Source: Misgurnus anguillicaudatus
Taxonomy: Eukaryota > Chordata > Actinopteri > Cypriniformes > Cobitidae
NCBI RefSeq assembly: GCF_027580225.2
Contig: NC_073357.2
Location: forward strand, 42,804,001 to 42,868,000
Direction of reading: 5' to 3'
DNA length: 64,000 bases
Shown: positions 9,691 through 22,200 of the stretch, piece after piece
How the letters are laid out: every line of letters starts with the position of its first letter
How positions within the stretch are numbered: the stretch's first letter is position 1
Notes under the pieces: model-generated
Told to the model about the DNA's origin: nothing
Seen by the model: only the letters and a program-made list of their open reading frames with translations
The model's database searches: none
Made by a program: the position numbers and the translations under genes

Positions 9691-10886
9691 TGAAGGTAGT
9701 ATGATTACCACGAAGCTAGCATGATGTTAGCATAATTAACGTGAAGGTAGTATGATGTTAACATGATTAGCATGAAGCTAGCATAAAGCGAACATCATTA
9801 GCATGAAGCTAACATGATGTTAATATGATTAGCATGAAGTTAGCATGATGTTAGCATGATTATCAGGAAGTTGGCATGATGTTAGCATGAAGTTAGCATG
9901 AAGTTAGCATGAAGCTAACATGATTAGCATGAAGCTAGCATGATAAGCATGAAGCTAGCATGATTAGCATGATGTTAGCATGATTAGCATTATGTTAGCA
10001 TGATTAGCATGAAGTTAGCATGATTAGCATGAAGTTAGCATGAAGCTAACATGATTAGCATGAAGCTAGCATGAAGCTAGCATGAAGCTAGCATGAAGCT
10101 AGCATGATTAGCATGAAGCTAGCATGAAGCTAGCATGATTAGCATGTAGCTAGCATGAAGCTAGCATGATTAGCATGAAGCTAGCATGAAGCTAGCATGA
10201 TTAGCATGAAGCTAGCATGATTAGCATGAAGCTAGCATGATTAGCATGAAGTTAGCATGAAGCTAGCATGAAGCTAGCATGATGTTAGCATGATGTTAGC
10301 ATGATGTTAGCATGAAGCTAGCATGATTAGCATGAAGCTAGCATGAAGCTAGCATGATTAGCATGAAGCTAGCATGATTAGCATGAAGCTAGCATGATTA
10401 GCATGAAGCTAGCATGATTAGCATGAAGCTAGCATGATTAGCATGAAGCTAGCATGATTAGCATGAAGCTAGCATGATGTTAGCATGATGTTAGCATGAT
10501 GTTAGCATGATGTTAGCATGATTAGCATGAAGCTAGCATGATTAGCATGAAGCTAGCATGAAGCTAACATGAAGTTAGCATGATTAGCATAAAGCTAGCA
10601 TGAAGCTAACATGATTAGCATGAGGCTAGCATGATTAGCATGATGTTAGCATGATTAGCATGAAGTTAGCATGATGTTAGAATGATTAGCATAAAGATAG
10701 CATGATGTTAGCATGATTAGCATGAAGCTAGCATGATGTTAGCATGATTAGCAAGAAGTTAACATGAAGTTAGCATGATTTAATGTGAAGTTAGCAAGAT
10801 TTATTATGAAATTAGCATTAAGCTAGCATGAAACTAGCATGAAGCTAGTATGACTTAGCATTAAGCTAGCATGAAGCTAACATGAC
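9691..10886. repeat. TAGCATGA tandem core of unit 5 (irregular)
   Basis: Octamers TAGCATGA are joined by AGC, T and TGT in irregular order instead of the fixed three-part monomer, with local runs such as AAGCTAGCATGA repeated directly and TGTTAGCATGA repeated directly. The 1.2 kb array is a shorter version of that in unit 13. Confidence 0.9.
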
Positions 10887-11829
10887 CCAAAGACCCAACC
10901 CCCATGTCTCTATGATGTTCGGATCCAGAGATATAAGGCTTTGTTTATTCGGTTGCTAGGGTGCTCATATTTGGTTGCTAGGGGCGTGGCTTGGGAGTGG
11001 CCAATGATGTGGCCAGTTATTACACTCCGAGTCACAAGTAAAACAGTCCAACCCCCGTGTCTCTACGATGTTCTGATGTCGAGATATAACTGTTTAAATG
11101 TTATGTTGCTAGGGTGCTCAAAAGTCGTTGCTAGGGGCGTGGCTTAATACCTCAATAAGGATCCTGAGAGACTGATTGGATGTCTGGGTAAAATGAGCCC
11201 ACCCCCAAGGCTCTATGACACTGTGCTGCAAAGATATCCATCCTGGCATTTTATAATGGCAGTCTATCGGAGATGTTGCTAGGGTGCCAAAAATTGTTGC
11301 TAGGGGCGTGGCTTAATAGCTCTGGGATGATTCTGAGAGACTGATTGGATGCCCGAGTAAAATGAGCCCACCCACTTATCTCTACGACACTGTAAAGCAA
11401 AGATATCCCATCTGGAACGGTTTTATTCCCTTATATGGGCGTGTTTCCTGCCCCATTATAAGTCAATGGGGCACTTTTGGGCACCTCTTACACCCCAGGG
11501 GTACAACTTACACCCCATTGTGATCCATGTTCTTACAGAGCCTAACACCCTCTTCAAATGTTGTAACCCACATGTTTCTACAAAATTCTCGAGCGGAGCT
11601 ATGACTCGTCAAATTTGGGCGCAATGTTAAGTCAATGGGATTTTTCGGGTGGTTTTTCGCCCCCCTTTCGGAAATCCTGCACCCGATCGCTTATAAAAGT
11701 CATAGCACACCTCTCCTCAATAAGCCGGTCGATTTGAGCCCTATTTCATGGGTCTACAACAAAGCGTGCGGGACGAGTTACGCGCCGAAAAAAGTGTCCA
11801 GAAAAAGAAGAATAATAATAATTATAATA

Positions 11830-11886
11830 ATAATAAGTATGAGAGATAATAATAGTGATGCCTTGCATAAATGCAAGCACCACTAA
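11830..11886 (-). repeat. Orphan hairpin module (G type)
   Basis: The module begins AATAAGTATGAGAG. Its hairpin is 11854-11884, with arms AGTGATGCCTTGCAT and ATGCAAGCACCACT. On the minus strand the one A.C mismatch of this stem becomes a G.T wobble. It sits directly before the CTAG of unit 6. Confidence 0.85.
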
Positions 11887-13820
11887 CTAGATAGAAAAGT
11901 TTGTTGACAAACTTTATGTTGGCTTGACAAAGCCTGGCCTGAACGTTAAAAACGGTTTGACAGAAGTTTAGTTTAGTAGGCTGTTCGTATCTGGCTGTTA
12001 GTATGTTTAAGTATGAAGCCTGATTTAGCATAAAGCTAGCATGATTAGCCTGAAGCTAGCATGAAGCTAACATGATTAGCCTGAAGCTAGCATCAAGTTA
12101 GCATGATTAGCATGAAGCTAGCATGATGCTAACATGAAATAACATGAAGCTAGCATGATGCTAACATGAATTAGCATGAAGCTAGCATGAAGCTAACATG
12201 ATTAGCATGAAGCTAGCATCAAGTTAGCATGATTAGCATGAAGCTAGCATGATGCTAACATGAATTAGCATGAAGTTAGCATGATGCTAACATGAATTAG
12301 CATGAAGCTAACATGAATTAGCATGAAGCTAGCATGATGCTAACATGAATTAGCATGAAGCTAACATGAATTAACATGAAGCTAGCATGATGCTAACATG
12401 AATTAGCATGAAGCTAGCATGATGCTAACATGAATTAGCATGAAGCTAGCATGATGCTAACATGAATTAGCATGAAGCTAGCATGATGCTAACATGAATT
12501 AGCATGAAGCTAGCATGATGCTAACATGAATTAGCATGAAGTTAGCATGAAGCTAGCATGATGCTAACATGAATTAGCATGAAGCTAGCATGATGCTAAC
12601 ATGAATTAGCATGAAGCTAGCATGAAGCTAACATGAATTAGCATGAAGTTAGCATGATGCTAACATGAATTAGCATGAAGCTAGCATGATGCTAACAAGA
12701 ATTAACATGAAGCTAGCATGATGCTAACATGAATTAGCATGAAGCTAGCATGATGCTAACATGAATTAGCATGAAGCTAGCATGATGCTAATATGAATTA
12801 GCATTAAGCTAGCATGATGATAACATGAATTAGCATTAAGCTAGCATGATGCTAACATGAATTAGCATGAAGCTAGCATGATGCTAACATGAATTAGCAT
12901 GAAGTTAGCATGATGCTAACATGAATAAGCATGAAGTTAGCAAGATTTATTATGAAATTAGCATAAAGCTAGCATGAAACTAGCATGAAGCTAGTATGAC
13001 TTAGCATGAAGCTAGCATGAAGCTAACATGACCAAAAGACCCAACCCCCATGTCTCTATGATGTTCGGATCCAGAGATATAAGGCTTTGTTTATTATGTT
13101 GCTAGGGTGCTCATATTTGGTTGCTAGGGGCGTGGCTTAATACCTCAATAAGAATCCTTAGAGACTGATTGGATGCCTGAGTTAAATGAGCCCACCCCCA
13201 TGTCTCTGTGACACTGTGCTGCAAAGATATCCATCTGGGCATTTTATAATGGCAGTCTATGGGAGATGTTGCTAGGGTGCCCACAAATGGTTGCTAGGGG
13301 CGTGGCTTAATAGCTATGGGACGATCCAGAGAGACTGATTGGATGCCTGAGTAAAATGAGCCCACCCCCATGTCTCTATGATACTGTAAAGCGAAGATAT
13401 TCCATCTGGAACGTTTTTATTCCCTTATATGGGCGTGTTTCCTGCCCCGTTATAAGTCAATGGGGAATTTTGGGGGCCTCTTACACCCCAGGGGTGAAAC
13501 TTACACTCCAATGTGAGGTATGTTCTTACAGAGCCTGCCAGCCTCTTCAAATGTGGTAACCCACAAGTTTCTACAAATTACTCGCTCGTAGCTATGACCC
13601 GTCAAAGTTTGTCGCAATGTTAAGTAAATAGGACTTTTCGGAAGTTTTATGTCCCGTTTTGGGAATTCTGTAAGTCGGATCCCGTTAAAAAGATATAGCA
13701 CACTTCTTTAGACCAGTCAGAATGTCCGTGGAAAATTTCGTGGTTGTAGCTTGAAAGCTGTCGGACGAGTTAGCCGCAGAAATTTTAGTCTCAGAAGAAG
13801 AAGAAGAAGAAGAAGAAGAA
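11887..13820 (-). mobile_element. Unit 6, type B Helitron-like element
   Basis: The head (11887-12012) has hairpin AAAGTTTGTTGACAAACTTT and a small CTGTTCGTAT variant near its end. The core is 12013-13031. The tail ends in (AGA)n directly abutting CTAG at 13821. It shares private variants with unit 17: GAGTTAAATGAGCCC in the tail, CCCGTTAAAAAGATA, and GCATTAAGCTAGC with GATGATAACAT in the core. Unit 6 is therefore the uninterrupted sister of unit 17, whose head carries a hAT insertion. Confidence 0.7.
12013..13031. repeat. TAGCATGA/TAACATGA tandem core of unit 6
   Basis: The period is about 32 bp, with about 32 monomers of the B form (GAATTAGCATGA, AGCTAGCATGA, TGCTAACATGA). The diverged edge is at about 12935-13031. 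Confidence 0.9.
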
Positions 13821-13938
13821 CTAGATAGAAAAGTTTGTTGACAAACTTTATGTTGGCTTGACAAAGCGTAGCCTGTACGTTTAAAAAGGTTTGACAGATG
13901 TTTAGTTTAGTAGGCTATCTGGCTGTTAGTATGTTTAA

Positions 13939-14771
13939 GTATGAAGCTAGCCTGATTTAGCATGAAGCTAGCATGATTAGCCTGAAGCTAGCATGAAGCT
14001 AACATGATTAACATGAAGTTAGCATGATGCTAACATGAATTAGCATGAAGCTAGCATGATGTTAACATGAATTAGCATAAAGCTAGCATGATGCTAACAT
14101 GAATTAGCATGAAGTTAACATGATGCTAACATGAATTAGCATGAAGCTAGCATGATGCTAACATGAATTAGCATGAAGCTAACATGATTAGCATGTAGCT
14201 AGCATCAGGTTAGCATGATTAGCATGAAGCTAGCATGATGCTAACATGAAAAACCATGAAGCTAGCATGAATTAGCATGAAGCTAGCATGAAGCTAGCAT
14301 GATGCTAACATGAATTAGCATGAAGCTAGCATGATGCTAACATGAATTAGCATGAAGCTAGCATGATGCTAACATGAATTAACATGAAGCTAGCATGATG
14401 CTAACATGAATTAGCATTAAGCTAGCATGATGCTAACATGAATTAGCATGAAGCTAGCATGATGTTAACATGAATTAGCATGAAGCTAGCATGATGTTAA
14501 CATGAATTAGCATGAAGCTAGCATGATGCTAACATTAATTAGCATGAAGCTAGCATGATGCTAACATGAATTAGCATGAAGCTAGCATGATGCTAACATG
14601 AATTAGCATGAAGCTAGCATGATGCTAACATGAATTAGCATAAAGCTAGCATGATGCTAACATGAATTAGCATGAAGTTAGCAAGATTTATTATGAAATT
14701 AGCATAAAGCTAGCATGAAACTAGCATGAAGCTAGTAAGACTTAGCATGAAGCTAGCATAAGGCTAACATG
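13939..14771. repeat. TAGCATGA/TAACATGA tandem core of unit 7
   Basis: The period is about 32 bp over about 830 bp. The first 200 bp are irregular (CCTGATTTAGC, ACATGATTAACATG) and the middle is homogeneous. Confidence 0.9.
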
Positions 14772-15549
14772 ACCAAAAGACCCAACCCCCATGTCTCTAT
14801 GATGTTCGGATCCAGAGATATAAGGCTTTGTTTATTATGTTGCTAGGGTGCTCATATTTGGTTGCCAGGGGCGTGGCTTAATACCTCAATAAGAATCCTT
14901 AGAGACTGATTGGATGCCTGAGTAAAATGAGCCCACCCCCATGTCTCTGTGACACTGTGCTCCAAAGATATCCATTTGGGCATTTTATAATGGCAGTCTA
15001 TGGGAGATGTTGCTAGGGTACTCAAAAATGGTTGCTAGGGGCGTGGCTTAATAGCTATGGGACGATCCAGAGAGACTGATTGGATGCCTGAGTAAAATGA
15101 GCCCACCCCCATGTCTCTATGACACTGTAAAGCGAAGATATTCCATCTGGAACGTTTTTATTCCCTTATATGGCCGTGTTTCCTGCCCCGTTATAAGTCA
15201 ATGGGGAATTTTGGGGGCCTCTTACACCCCAGGGGTGAAACTTACACCCCAATGTGAGGTATGTTCTCACAGTGCCTGCCAGCCTCTTCAAATGTGGTAA
15301 CCCACAAGTTTCTACAAATTTCTCGCTCGCAGCTATGACCTGTCAAAGTTTGTCGCAATGTTAAGTAAATGGGACTTTTCGGAAGTTTTATGTCCCGTTT
15401 TAGGAATTCCGTAAGTCGGATCCCGTCAAAAAGATATAGCACACTTCTTTAGACCAGTCAGAATGTCCGTGGAAAATTTCGTGGATGTAGCTTGAAAGCT
15501 GTCGGACGAGTTAGCCGCAGAAATTTTAGTCTCAGAAGAAGAAGAATAA

Positions 15550-15606
15550 TAATAATAAGTTTAAATACAATATCAGTATGTTGGCTTTGTCAAGCCAACA
15601 TAATAA
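15550..15606 (-). repeat. Orphan hairpin module (T type)
   Basis: The module starts AATAAGTTTAAATAC. Its hairpin is 15577-15602, with arms TATGTTGGCTT and AAGCCAACATA. AATAACTAG follows, starting unit 8. Confidence 0.85.
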
Positions 15607-18472
15607 CTAGATATTAAAGTTTGAGGACAAACTTTATGTTGGCGTGAAAAAGCGTAGCCGGAACGTTTAAAACGGTTTGACAGAAGTTTAGTTTAGTAGG
15701 CTATCCGGCTGTTAGTATGTTTAAGTATGATGTTAGCATGATTAGCAGGATGTTAGCATGATTAGCACAAAGCTAGCATGAAGCTAACATGATTAGCATG
15801 AAGCTAACATTTATTCTGTTGCTAGGGTACTAAGTTTGGTTGCTAAGGAGAAAATTGGTATCCCATAATGATCACCCTTCAAGCCACAAGTAAAACGGTC
15901 CCACCCCGTGTCTCTATGATGTTCTAAAGCAGAGATATTAGGCTTTGTTTATTCCATTGCTAGGGTACTAAGTTTGGTTGCTAAGGAAAAAATTGGCATC
16001 CCATAATGATCACCCTTCAAGCCACAAGTAAAACGGTCCAACCCTCGTGTCTCTATGATGTTCTGAAGCAGAGATATAAGCCTTTGTTTATTCCGTTGCT
16101 AGGGTACTAAGTTTGGTTGCTAGGGAGAAAATTGGCATCCCATAATGATTAACCTTCAAGCCACAAGTAAAACGGTCCAACCCCCGTGTCTCTAAGATGT
16201 TCTGAAGCGGAGATATAAGGCTTTGTTTATTCCGTTGCTAGGGTACTAAGTTTGGTTGCTAAGGAGAAAATTGGTATCCCATAATGATCACCCTTCAAGC
16301 CACAAGAAAAACGGTCCCACCCCCGTGTCTCTATGATGTTCTGAAGCAGAGATATAAGGCTTTGTTTATTCCGTTGCTAGGGTACTAAGTTTGGTTGCTA
16401 GGGAGAAAATTGGCATCCCATAATGATCAACGTTCAAGCCACAAGTAAAACGGTCCAACCCCCGTGTCTCTAAGATGTTCTGAAGCAGAGATATAAGGCT
16501 TTGTTTATTCCGTTGCTAGGGTACTAAGTTTGGTTGCTAAGGAGACAATTGGCATCCCATAATGATCACACTTCAAGCCACAAGTAAAACGGTCCAACCC
16601 CCGTGTCTCTATGATGTTCTGTTGTGGAGATATAAGGCTCTGTTTGTTCAGTTGCTAGGGTACTAAGTTTGGTTGCTAGGGAGAAAATTGGCATCCCATA
16701 ATAATCACACTTCAAGCCACAAGTAAAAAGGTCCAACCCCCGTGTCTCTAAGATGTTCTGAAGCGAAAATATAAGGCTTTGTTTATTCCGTTGCTAGGGT
16801 ACTAAGTTTGGTTGCTAGGGAGAAAATTGGCATCCCATAATGATTACACTTCAAGCCACAAGTAAAACGGTCCAACCTCCATGTCTCTATGATATTCTGT
16901 TGTGGAGATATAAGGCTTTGTTTATTCCGTTGCTAGGGTACTAAGTTTGGTTGCTAGGGAGAAAATTGGCATCCCATAATGATCACATTTCAAGCCACAA
17001 GTAAAACGGTCCAACCCCCGTGTCTCTATGATGTTCTGTTGTGGAGATATAAGGCTTTGTTTGTTCAGTTGCTAGGGTACTAAGTTTGGTTGCTAGGGAG
17101 AAAATTGGCATCCCATAATGATCAACCTTCAAGCCACAAGTAAAACGGTCCAACCCCCGTTTCTCTAAGATGTTCTGAAGCGGAGATATAAGGCTTTGTT
17201 TATTCCGTTGCTAGGGTACTAAGTTTGGTTGCTAGGGAGAAAATTGGCATCCCATAATGATCAACCTTCAAGCCACAAGTAAAACGGTCCACCCCCGTGT
17301 CTCTAAGATGTTCTGAAGCGGAGATATAAGGCTTTGTTTATTCCGTTGCTAGGGTACTAAGTTTGGTTGCTAGGGAGAAAATTGGCATCCCATAATGATA
17401 AACCTTCAAGCCACAAGTAAAACAGTCCAACCCCCGTGTCTCTATGATGTTCTGAAGCGGAGATATAAGGCTTTGTTTATTCCGTTGCTAGGGTACTAAG
17501 TTTGGTTGCTAGGGAGAAAATTGGCATCCCATAATGATCACACTTCAAGCCACAAGTAAAACGGCCCAACCCCCGTGTCTCTATGATGTTCTGAAGCGGA
17601 GATATAAGGCTTTGTTTATTCCGTTGCTAGGGTACTAAGTTTGGTTGCTAGGGAGAAAATTGGCATCCCATAATGATCACCCTTCAAGCCACAAGTAAAA
17701 CGGTCCAACCCCCGTGTCTCTATGATGTTCTGAAGCGGAGATATAAGGCTTTGTTTATTCCGTTGCTAGGGTGCTCATATTTGGTTGCTAGGGGCGTGGC
17801 TTAATAACTCTGTAAGAATCCTGAGAGACTGATTGGATGCCTGAGTAAAATGAGCCCACCCCCATGTCTCTATGACAGTGTGATGCAAAGATATCAATCT
17901 GGGCATTTTATAATGGCAGTCTATGGGAGATGTTGCTAGGGTGCCCAAAATGGTTGCTAGGGGCGTGGCTTAATAGCTTTGGAGAGATCCTGAAAGACTG
18001 ATTGGATGCCTGAGTAAAATGAGCCCACCCCCATGTCTCTACGACACTCTAGAATGAAGATATTCCTTCTGGGACGTTTTTATTCCCTTATATGGACGTG
18101 TTTCCTGCCCCATTATAAGTCAATGGGGAAATTTGGGGGCCTCTTACACCCCAGGGGTACAGCTTACACCCCAATGTGATGTATGTTCTTACAGAGCCTG
18201 CCAGCCTCTTCAACTGTGATAAGCCACAAGTTTCTACAAATTTCTCGTTCGCAGCTATGACCCGTCAAAGTTGGTCGTAATGTTAAGTCAATGGAAATTT
18301 TGGGGTGTTTGAGCGCCCCGTTTAGGAATTCGGTAGGTCCCATCAGTTAGAAAAGTCATAGCATAAATCTACGTACCAGTCTTAAAAGTTTTGTAAAGTT
18401 TTGTGGGTGTAGCTTGAAAGCTCTAGGAGGAGTTACAGTCAGAAAAAGTGGGGATCAGAAGAAGAATAATAA
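15607..18472 (-). mobile_element. Unit 8, chimera: A head on a 139-bp core
   Basis: The head (15607-15724) is type A with loop AGGA. Only about 80 bp of TAGCATGA repeat follow (15725-15808). The unit then switches inside ACATTTATTCTGTTGCTAGG to a 139-bp array of the C' subtype (15809-17762). The tail (17763-18472) has GCGCCCCGTTTAGGAATTC and ends CTAGGAGGAGTTACAGTCAG and (AAT)n. It shows that head and core are exchangeable in either direction. Confidence 0.7.
15809..17762. repeat. 139-bp tandem array, C' subtype (about 14 copies)
   Basis: Copies share the C-type frame but read GTTGCTAGGGTACTAAGTTT, where C copies read TACTGTATTT, and CTTCAAGCCACAAGTAAAAC where C copies read GAGTCACGAGTCAAAC. 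About 14 copies are seen, with the variants GATGTTCTGAAGCGG and GATGTTCTGTTGTGG alternating. The same subtype returns only in the second half of unit 9 (21001-22200). Confidence 0.9.
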
Positions 18473-18579
18473 CTAGATAGGTACATTTCCTGAAGAAAAT
18501 GTGAAGTGGTGCTTGCCGTGGCAAATTTCGGGGGACAGTATATGTTTATACTCCATACCACAAGTAAAACAATCCAACC

Positions 18580-20158
18580 CCCGTGTCTCTACGATGTTCT
18601 GATGTGGAGTTATAAGGCTTTGTTTACTCTGTTGCTAGGGTACTGTATTTGGTTGCTAGGGGAAAAAATGGCATCCACTAATGATTACACTCCGAGTCAC
18701 GAGTCAAACGGTCCAACCCCGTGTCTCTACAATGTTCTGATGCAGAGATATAAGGCTTTGTTTACTCTGTTGCTAGGGTACTGTATTTGGTTGCTAGGGG
18801 AAAAAATGGCATCCACTAGTGATTACTCTCCGAGTCATAAGTCAAACGGTCCAACCCCCCGTGTCTCTACGATGTTCTGATGCGGAGATATAAGGGTTTG
18901 TTTACTCTGTTGCTAGGGTACTGTATTTGGTTGCTAGGGAAAATATTGGCATCCACTAGTGATTACATGCCGAGTCACGAGTAAAACGGTCCAACCCCTG
19001 TGTCTCTATGATGTTCTGATGCAGAGATATAAGGCTTTGTTTACACTGTTGCTAGGGTACAGTATTTGGTTGCTAGGGAAAAAATTGACATCCACTAGTG
19101 ATTACACGCCGAGTCACGAGTAAAACGGTCCAACCCCCGTGTCTCTACGATGTTCTGATGCGGAGATATAAGGCTTTGTTTACACTGTTGCTAGGGTACT
19201 GTATTTGGTTGCTAGGGAAAAAATTGGCATCCACTAGTGATTACATGCCGAGTCACGAGTCAAACGGTCCAACCCCCGTGTCTCTACGATGTTCTGATGC
19301 GGAGATATAAGGCTTTGTTTACACTGTTGCTAGGGTACTGTATTTGGTTGCTAGGGAAAAATTTGGCATCCCATAGTGATTCCACTCTGAGTCACGAGTC
19401 AAACGGTCCAACCCCCGTGTCTCTACGATGTTCCGATGCGGAGATATAATGCTTTGTTTATTCCGTTGCTAGGGTACTGTATTTGGTTGCTAGGCAAAAA
19501 TTTGGCATCCCATAGTGATTTCACTCTGAGTCACGAGTCAAACGGTCCAACCCCCGTGTCTCTACGATGTTCCGATGCGGAGATATAATGCTTTGTTTAT
19601 TCCGTTGCTAGGGTACAGTATTTGGTTGCTAGGGAAAAAATTGACATCCACTAGTGATTACACGCCGAGTCACGAGTAAAACGGTCCAACCCCCGTGTCT
19701 CTACGATGTTCTGATGCGGAGATATAAGGCTTTGTTTACACTGTTGCTAGGGTACTGTATTTGGTTGCTAGGGAAAAAATTGGCATCCACTAGTGATTAC
19801 ATGCCGAGTCAAGAGTAAAACGGTCCAACCCCCGTGTCTCTACGATGTTCTGATGCGGAGATATAAGGCTTTGTTTACACTGTTGCTAGGGTACTGTATT
19901 TGGTTGCTAGGGAAAAATTTGGCATCCCATAGTGATTCCACTCTGAGTCACGAGTCAAACGGTCCAACCCCCGTGTCTCTACGATGTTCCGATGCGGAGA
20001 TATAATGCTTTGTTTATTCCGTTGCTAGGGTACTGTATTTGGTTGCTAGGCAAAAATTTGGCATCCCATAGTGATTCCACTCTGAGTCACGAGTCAAACG
20101 GTCCAACCCCCGTGTCTCTACGATGTTCTGATGCGGAGATATAAGGCTTTTTTTATTC
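18580..20158. repeat. 139-bp tandem array I of unit 9 (about 11 copies)
   Basis: These are C-subtype copies. A block of four copies is itself repeated: 19237-19449 and 19793-20005 are almost identical and 556 bp (4 x 139) apart, and both include the unusual GATGTTCCGATGCGG and GCTAGGCAAAAATTTGG variants in the following copies. Confidence 0.9.
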
Positions 20159-21000
20159 GGTTGCTAGGGTGCTCTTATTTGGTTGCTAGGGGCGGGGCTT
20201 GGGAGTGGCCAATGATGTGACCAGTTGTTACACTCCGAGTCACAAGTAAAACGGTCCAACCCCCGTGTCTCTACGATGTTCTGATGCCGAGGTATAACTG
20301 TTTGAATTTTATGTTGCTAGGGTGCTTAAAAGTGGTTGCTAGGGGCGTGGCTTAATAGCTCTGGGACTATCCTGATAAATTGATTGGATGTCTGAGTAAA
20401 ATGAGCCCACCCCCATGTCTCTATGACATTGTAAAGCGAAGATATCCCGTCTGGGCATTTTATAATGGCAGTCTATGGGAGATGTTGCTAGGGTGCTCAA
20501 AAGTGGTTGCTAGGGGTGTGGCTTAATAGCTCTGAAATGATCCTGAGAGACTGATTGGATGCCCGAGTAAAATGAGCCCACCCACTTATCTCTATGACAC
20601 TGTAAAGCAAAGATATCCCATCTGGAACGGTTTTATTCCCTTATATGGGCGTGTTCACTACCCCATTATAAGTCAATGGGAAATTTCGGGGGCCTCTTAC
20701 ACCCCAGGGATACAACTTACACCCCATTATGATGTATGTTCTTCCAGAGCCTACCACCCTCTTCAAATGTTATAACCCACATGTTTCTACAAAATCCTTG
20801 AGCGGAGCTATGACCCGTCAAAGTTGGGCCCAATGTTAAGTCAATGGGATTTTTCGGGTGGTTTTTCGCCCCCCTTTCGGAAATCCTGCACCCGATCGCT
20901 TATAAAAGTCATAGCAGACGTGTCCTCAATAAGCCGGTCGTTTTGAGCCCTGTTTCATTGGTCTACGACAAACCATGCGGGACGAGTTACGCGCCGAAAA

Positions 21001-22200
21001 ATGATCAAACTTCAAGCCACAAGTAAAACGGTGCAACCCCCGTGTCTCTACGATGTTCTGATGCGGAGATATAAGGCTTTGTTTATTCCGTTGCTAGGGT
21101 ACTAAGTTTGGTTGCTAGGGAGAAAATTGGCAACCCATAATGATCACACTTCAAGCCATAAGTAAAACGGTCCAACCCACGTGTCTCTAAGATGTTCTGG
21201 TGCGGAGATATAAGGCTTTGTTTATTCCGTTGCTAGGGTACTAAGTTTGGTTGCTAGGGAGAAAATTGGCATCCCATAATGATCAACCTTCAAGCCACAA
21301 GTAAAACGGTCCAACCCCTGTGTCTCTACGACCTTCTGATGCGGAGATATAATGCTTTGTTTATTCCGTTGCTAGGGTACTAAGTTTGGTTGCTAGGAAG
21401 AAAATTGGCATCCCATAATGATCAACCTTCAAGCCACAGGTAAAACAGTCCAACCCCCGTGTCTCTATGATGTTCTGAAGCGGAAATATAAGGCTTTGTT
21501 TATTCCGTTGCTAGGGTACTAAGTTTGGTTGCTAGGGAGAAAATTGGCATCCCATAATGATTAACCTTCAAGCCACAAGTAAAATGGTCCAACCCCCGTG
21601 TCTCTATGATGTTCTAAAGCGGAGATATAAGGCTTTGTTTATTCCGTTGCTAGGGTACTAAGTTTGGTTGCTAGGGAGAAAATTGGCATCCCATAATGAT
21701 CACCCTTCAAGCCACAAGTAAAACGGTCCAACCCCCGTGTCTCTATGATGTTCTGAAGCGGAGATATAAGGCTTTGTTTATTCCGTTGCTAGGGTACTAA
21801 GTTTGGTTGCTAGGGAGAAAATTGGCATCCCATAATGATCACCCTTCAAGCCACAAGTAAAACGGTCCAACCCCCGTGTCTCTACGATGTTCTGATACAG
21901 AGATATGAGGCTTTGTTTATTCCGTTGCTAGGGTACTAAGTTTGGTTGCTAGGCAGAAAATTTGCATCCCATAATGATAACACTTCAAGCCACAAGTAAA
22001 ACAGTCCAACCCCCGTGTCTCTACGATGTTCTGATGCCGAGATATAAGGCTTTGTTTATTCCGTTGCTAGGGTACTAAGTTTGGTTGCTAGGCAGAAAAT
22101 TGGCATCCCATAATGATAACACTTCAAGCCACAAGTAAAACAGTCCAACCCCCGTGTCTCTACGATGTTCTGATGCCGAGATATAAGGCTTTGTTTGTTG
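21001..22200. repeat. 139-bp tandem array II of unit 9 (C' subtype, about 8 copies)
   Basis: The copies carry the ACTAAGTTTGG and CTTCAAGCCACAAG variants, like unit 8. The array starts abruptly at the TGATCAAACTTCAAGCC junction. Confidence 0.9.

Larger units (their letters stand above)
9536..11886 (-). mobile_element. Unit 5, type D chimera: C head on a TAGCATGA core
   Basis: The head (9536-9690) is type C and continues into the first part of a 139-bp copy up to CTTTGTTTAT. It switches abruptly at about 9690 to TGAAGGTAGTATGATTACC and a TAGCATGA core (9691-10886). The tail (10887 to about 11815) is C-like, ending CGCGCCGAAAAAAGTGTCC. One orphan G-type hairpin module follows at 11830-11886. 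Unit 13 has exactly the same breakpoint, so both descend from one recombinant. Confidence 0.7.
13821..15606 (-). mobile_element. Unit 7, type B Helitron-like element with one hairpin module
   Basis: The head (13821-13938) has the TTGA-loop hairpin and reads AAAGCGTAGCCTGTACG, a variant shared with unit 11. The core is 13939-14771 and the tail 14772 to about 15545. One T-type orphan hairpin (15577-15602) precedes the next CTAG. Confidence 0.7.
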
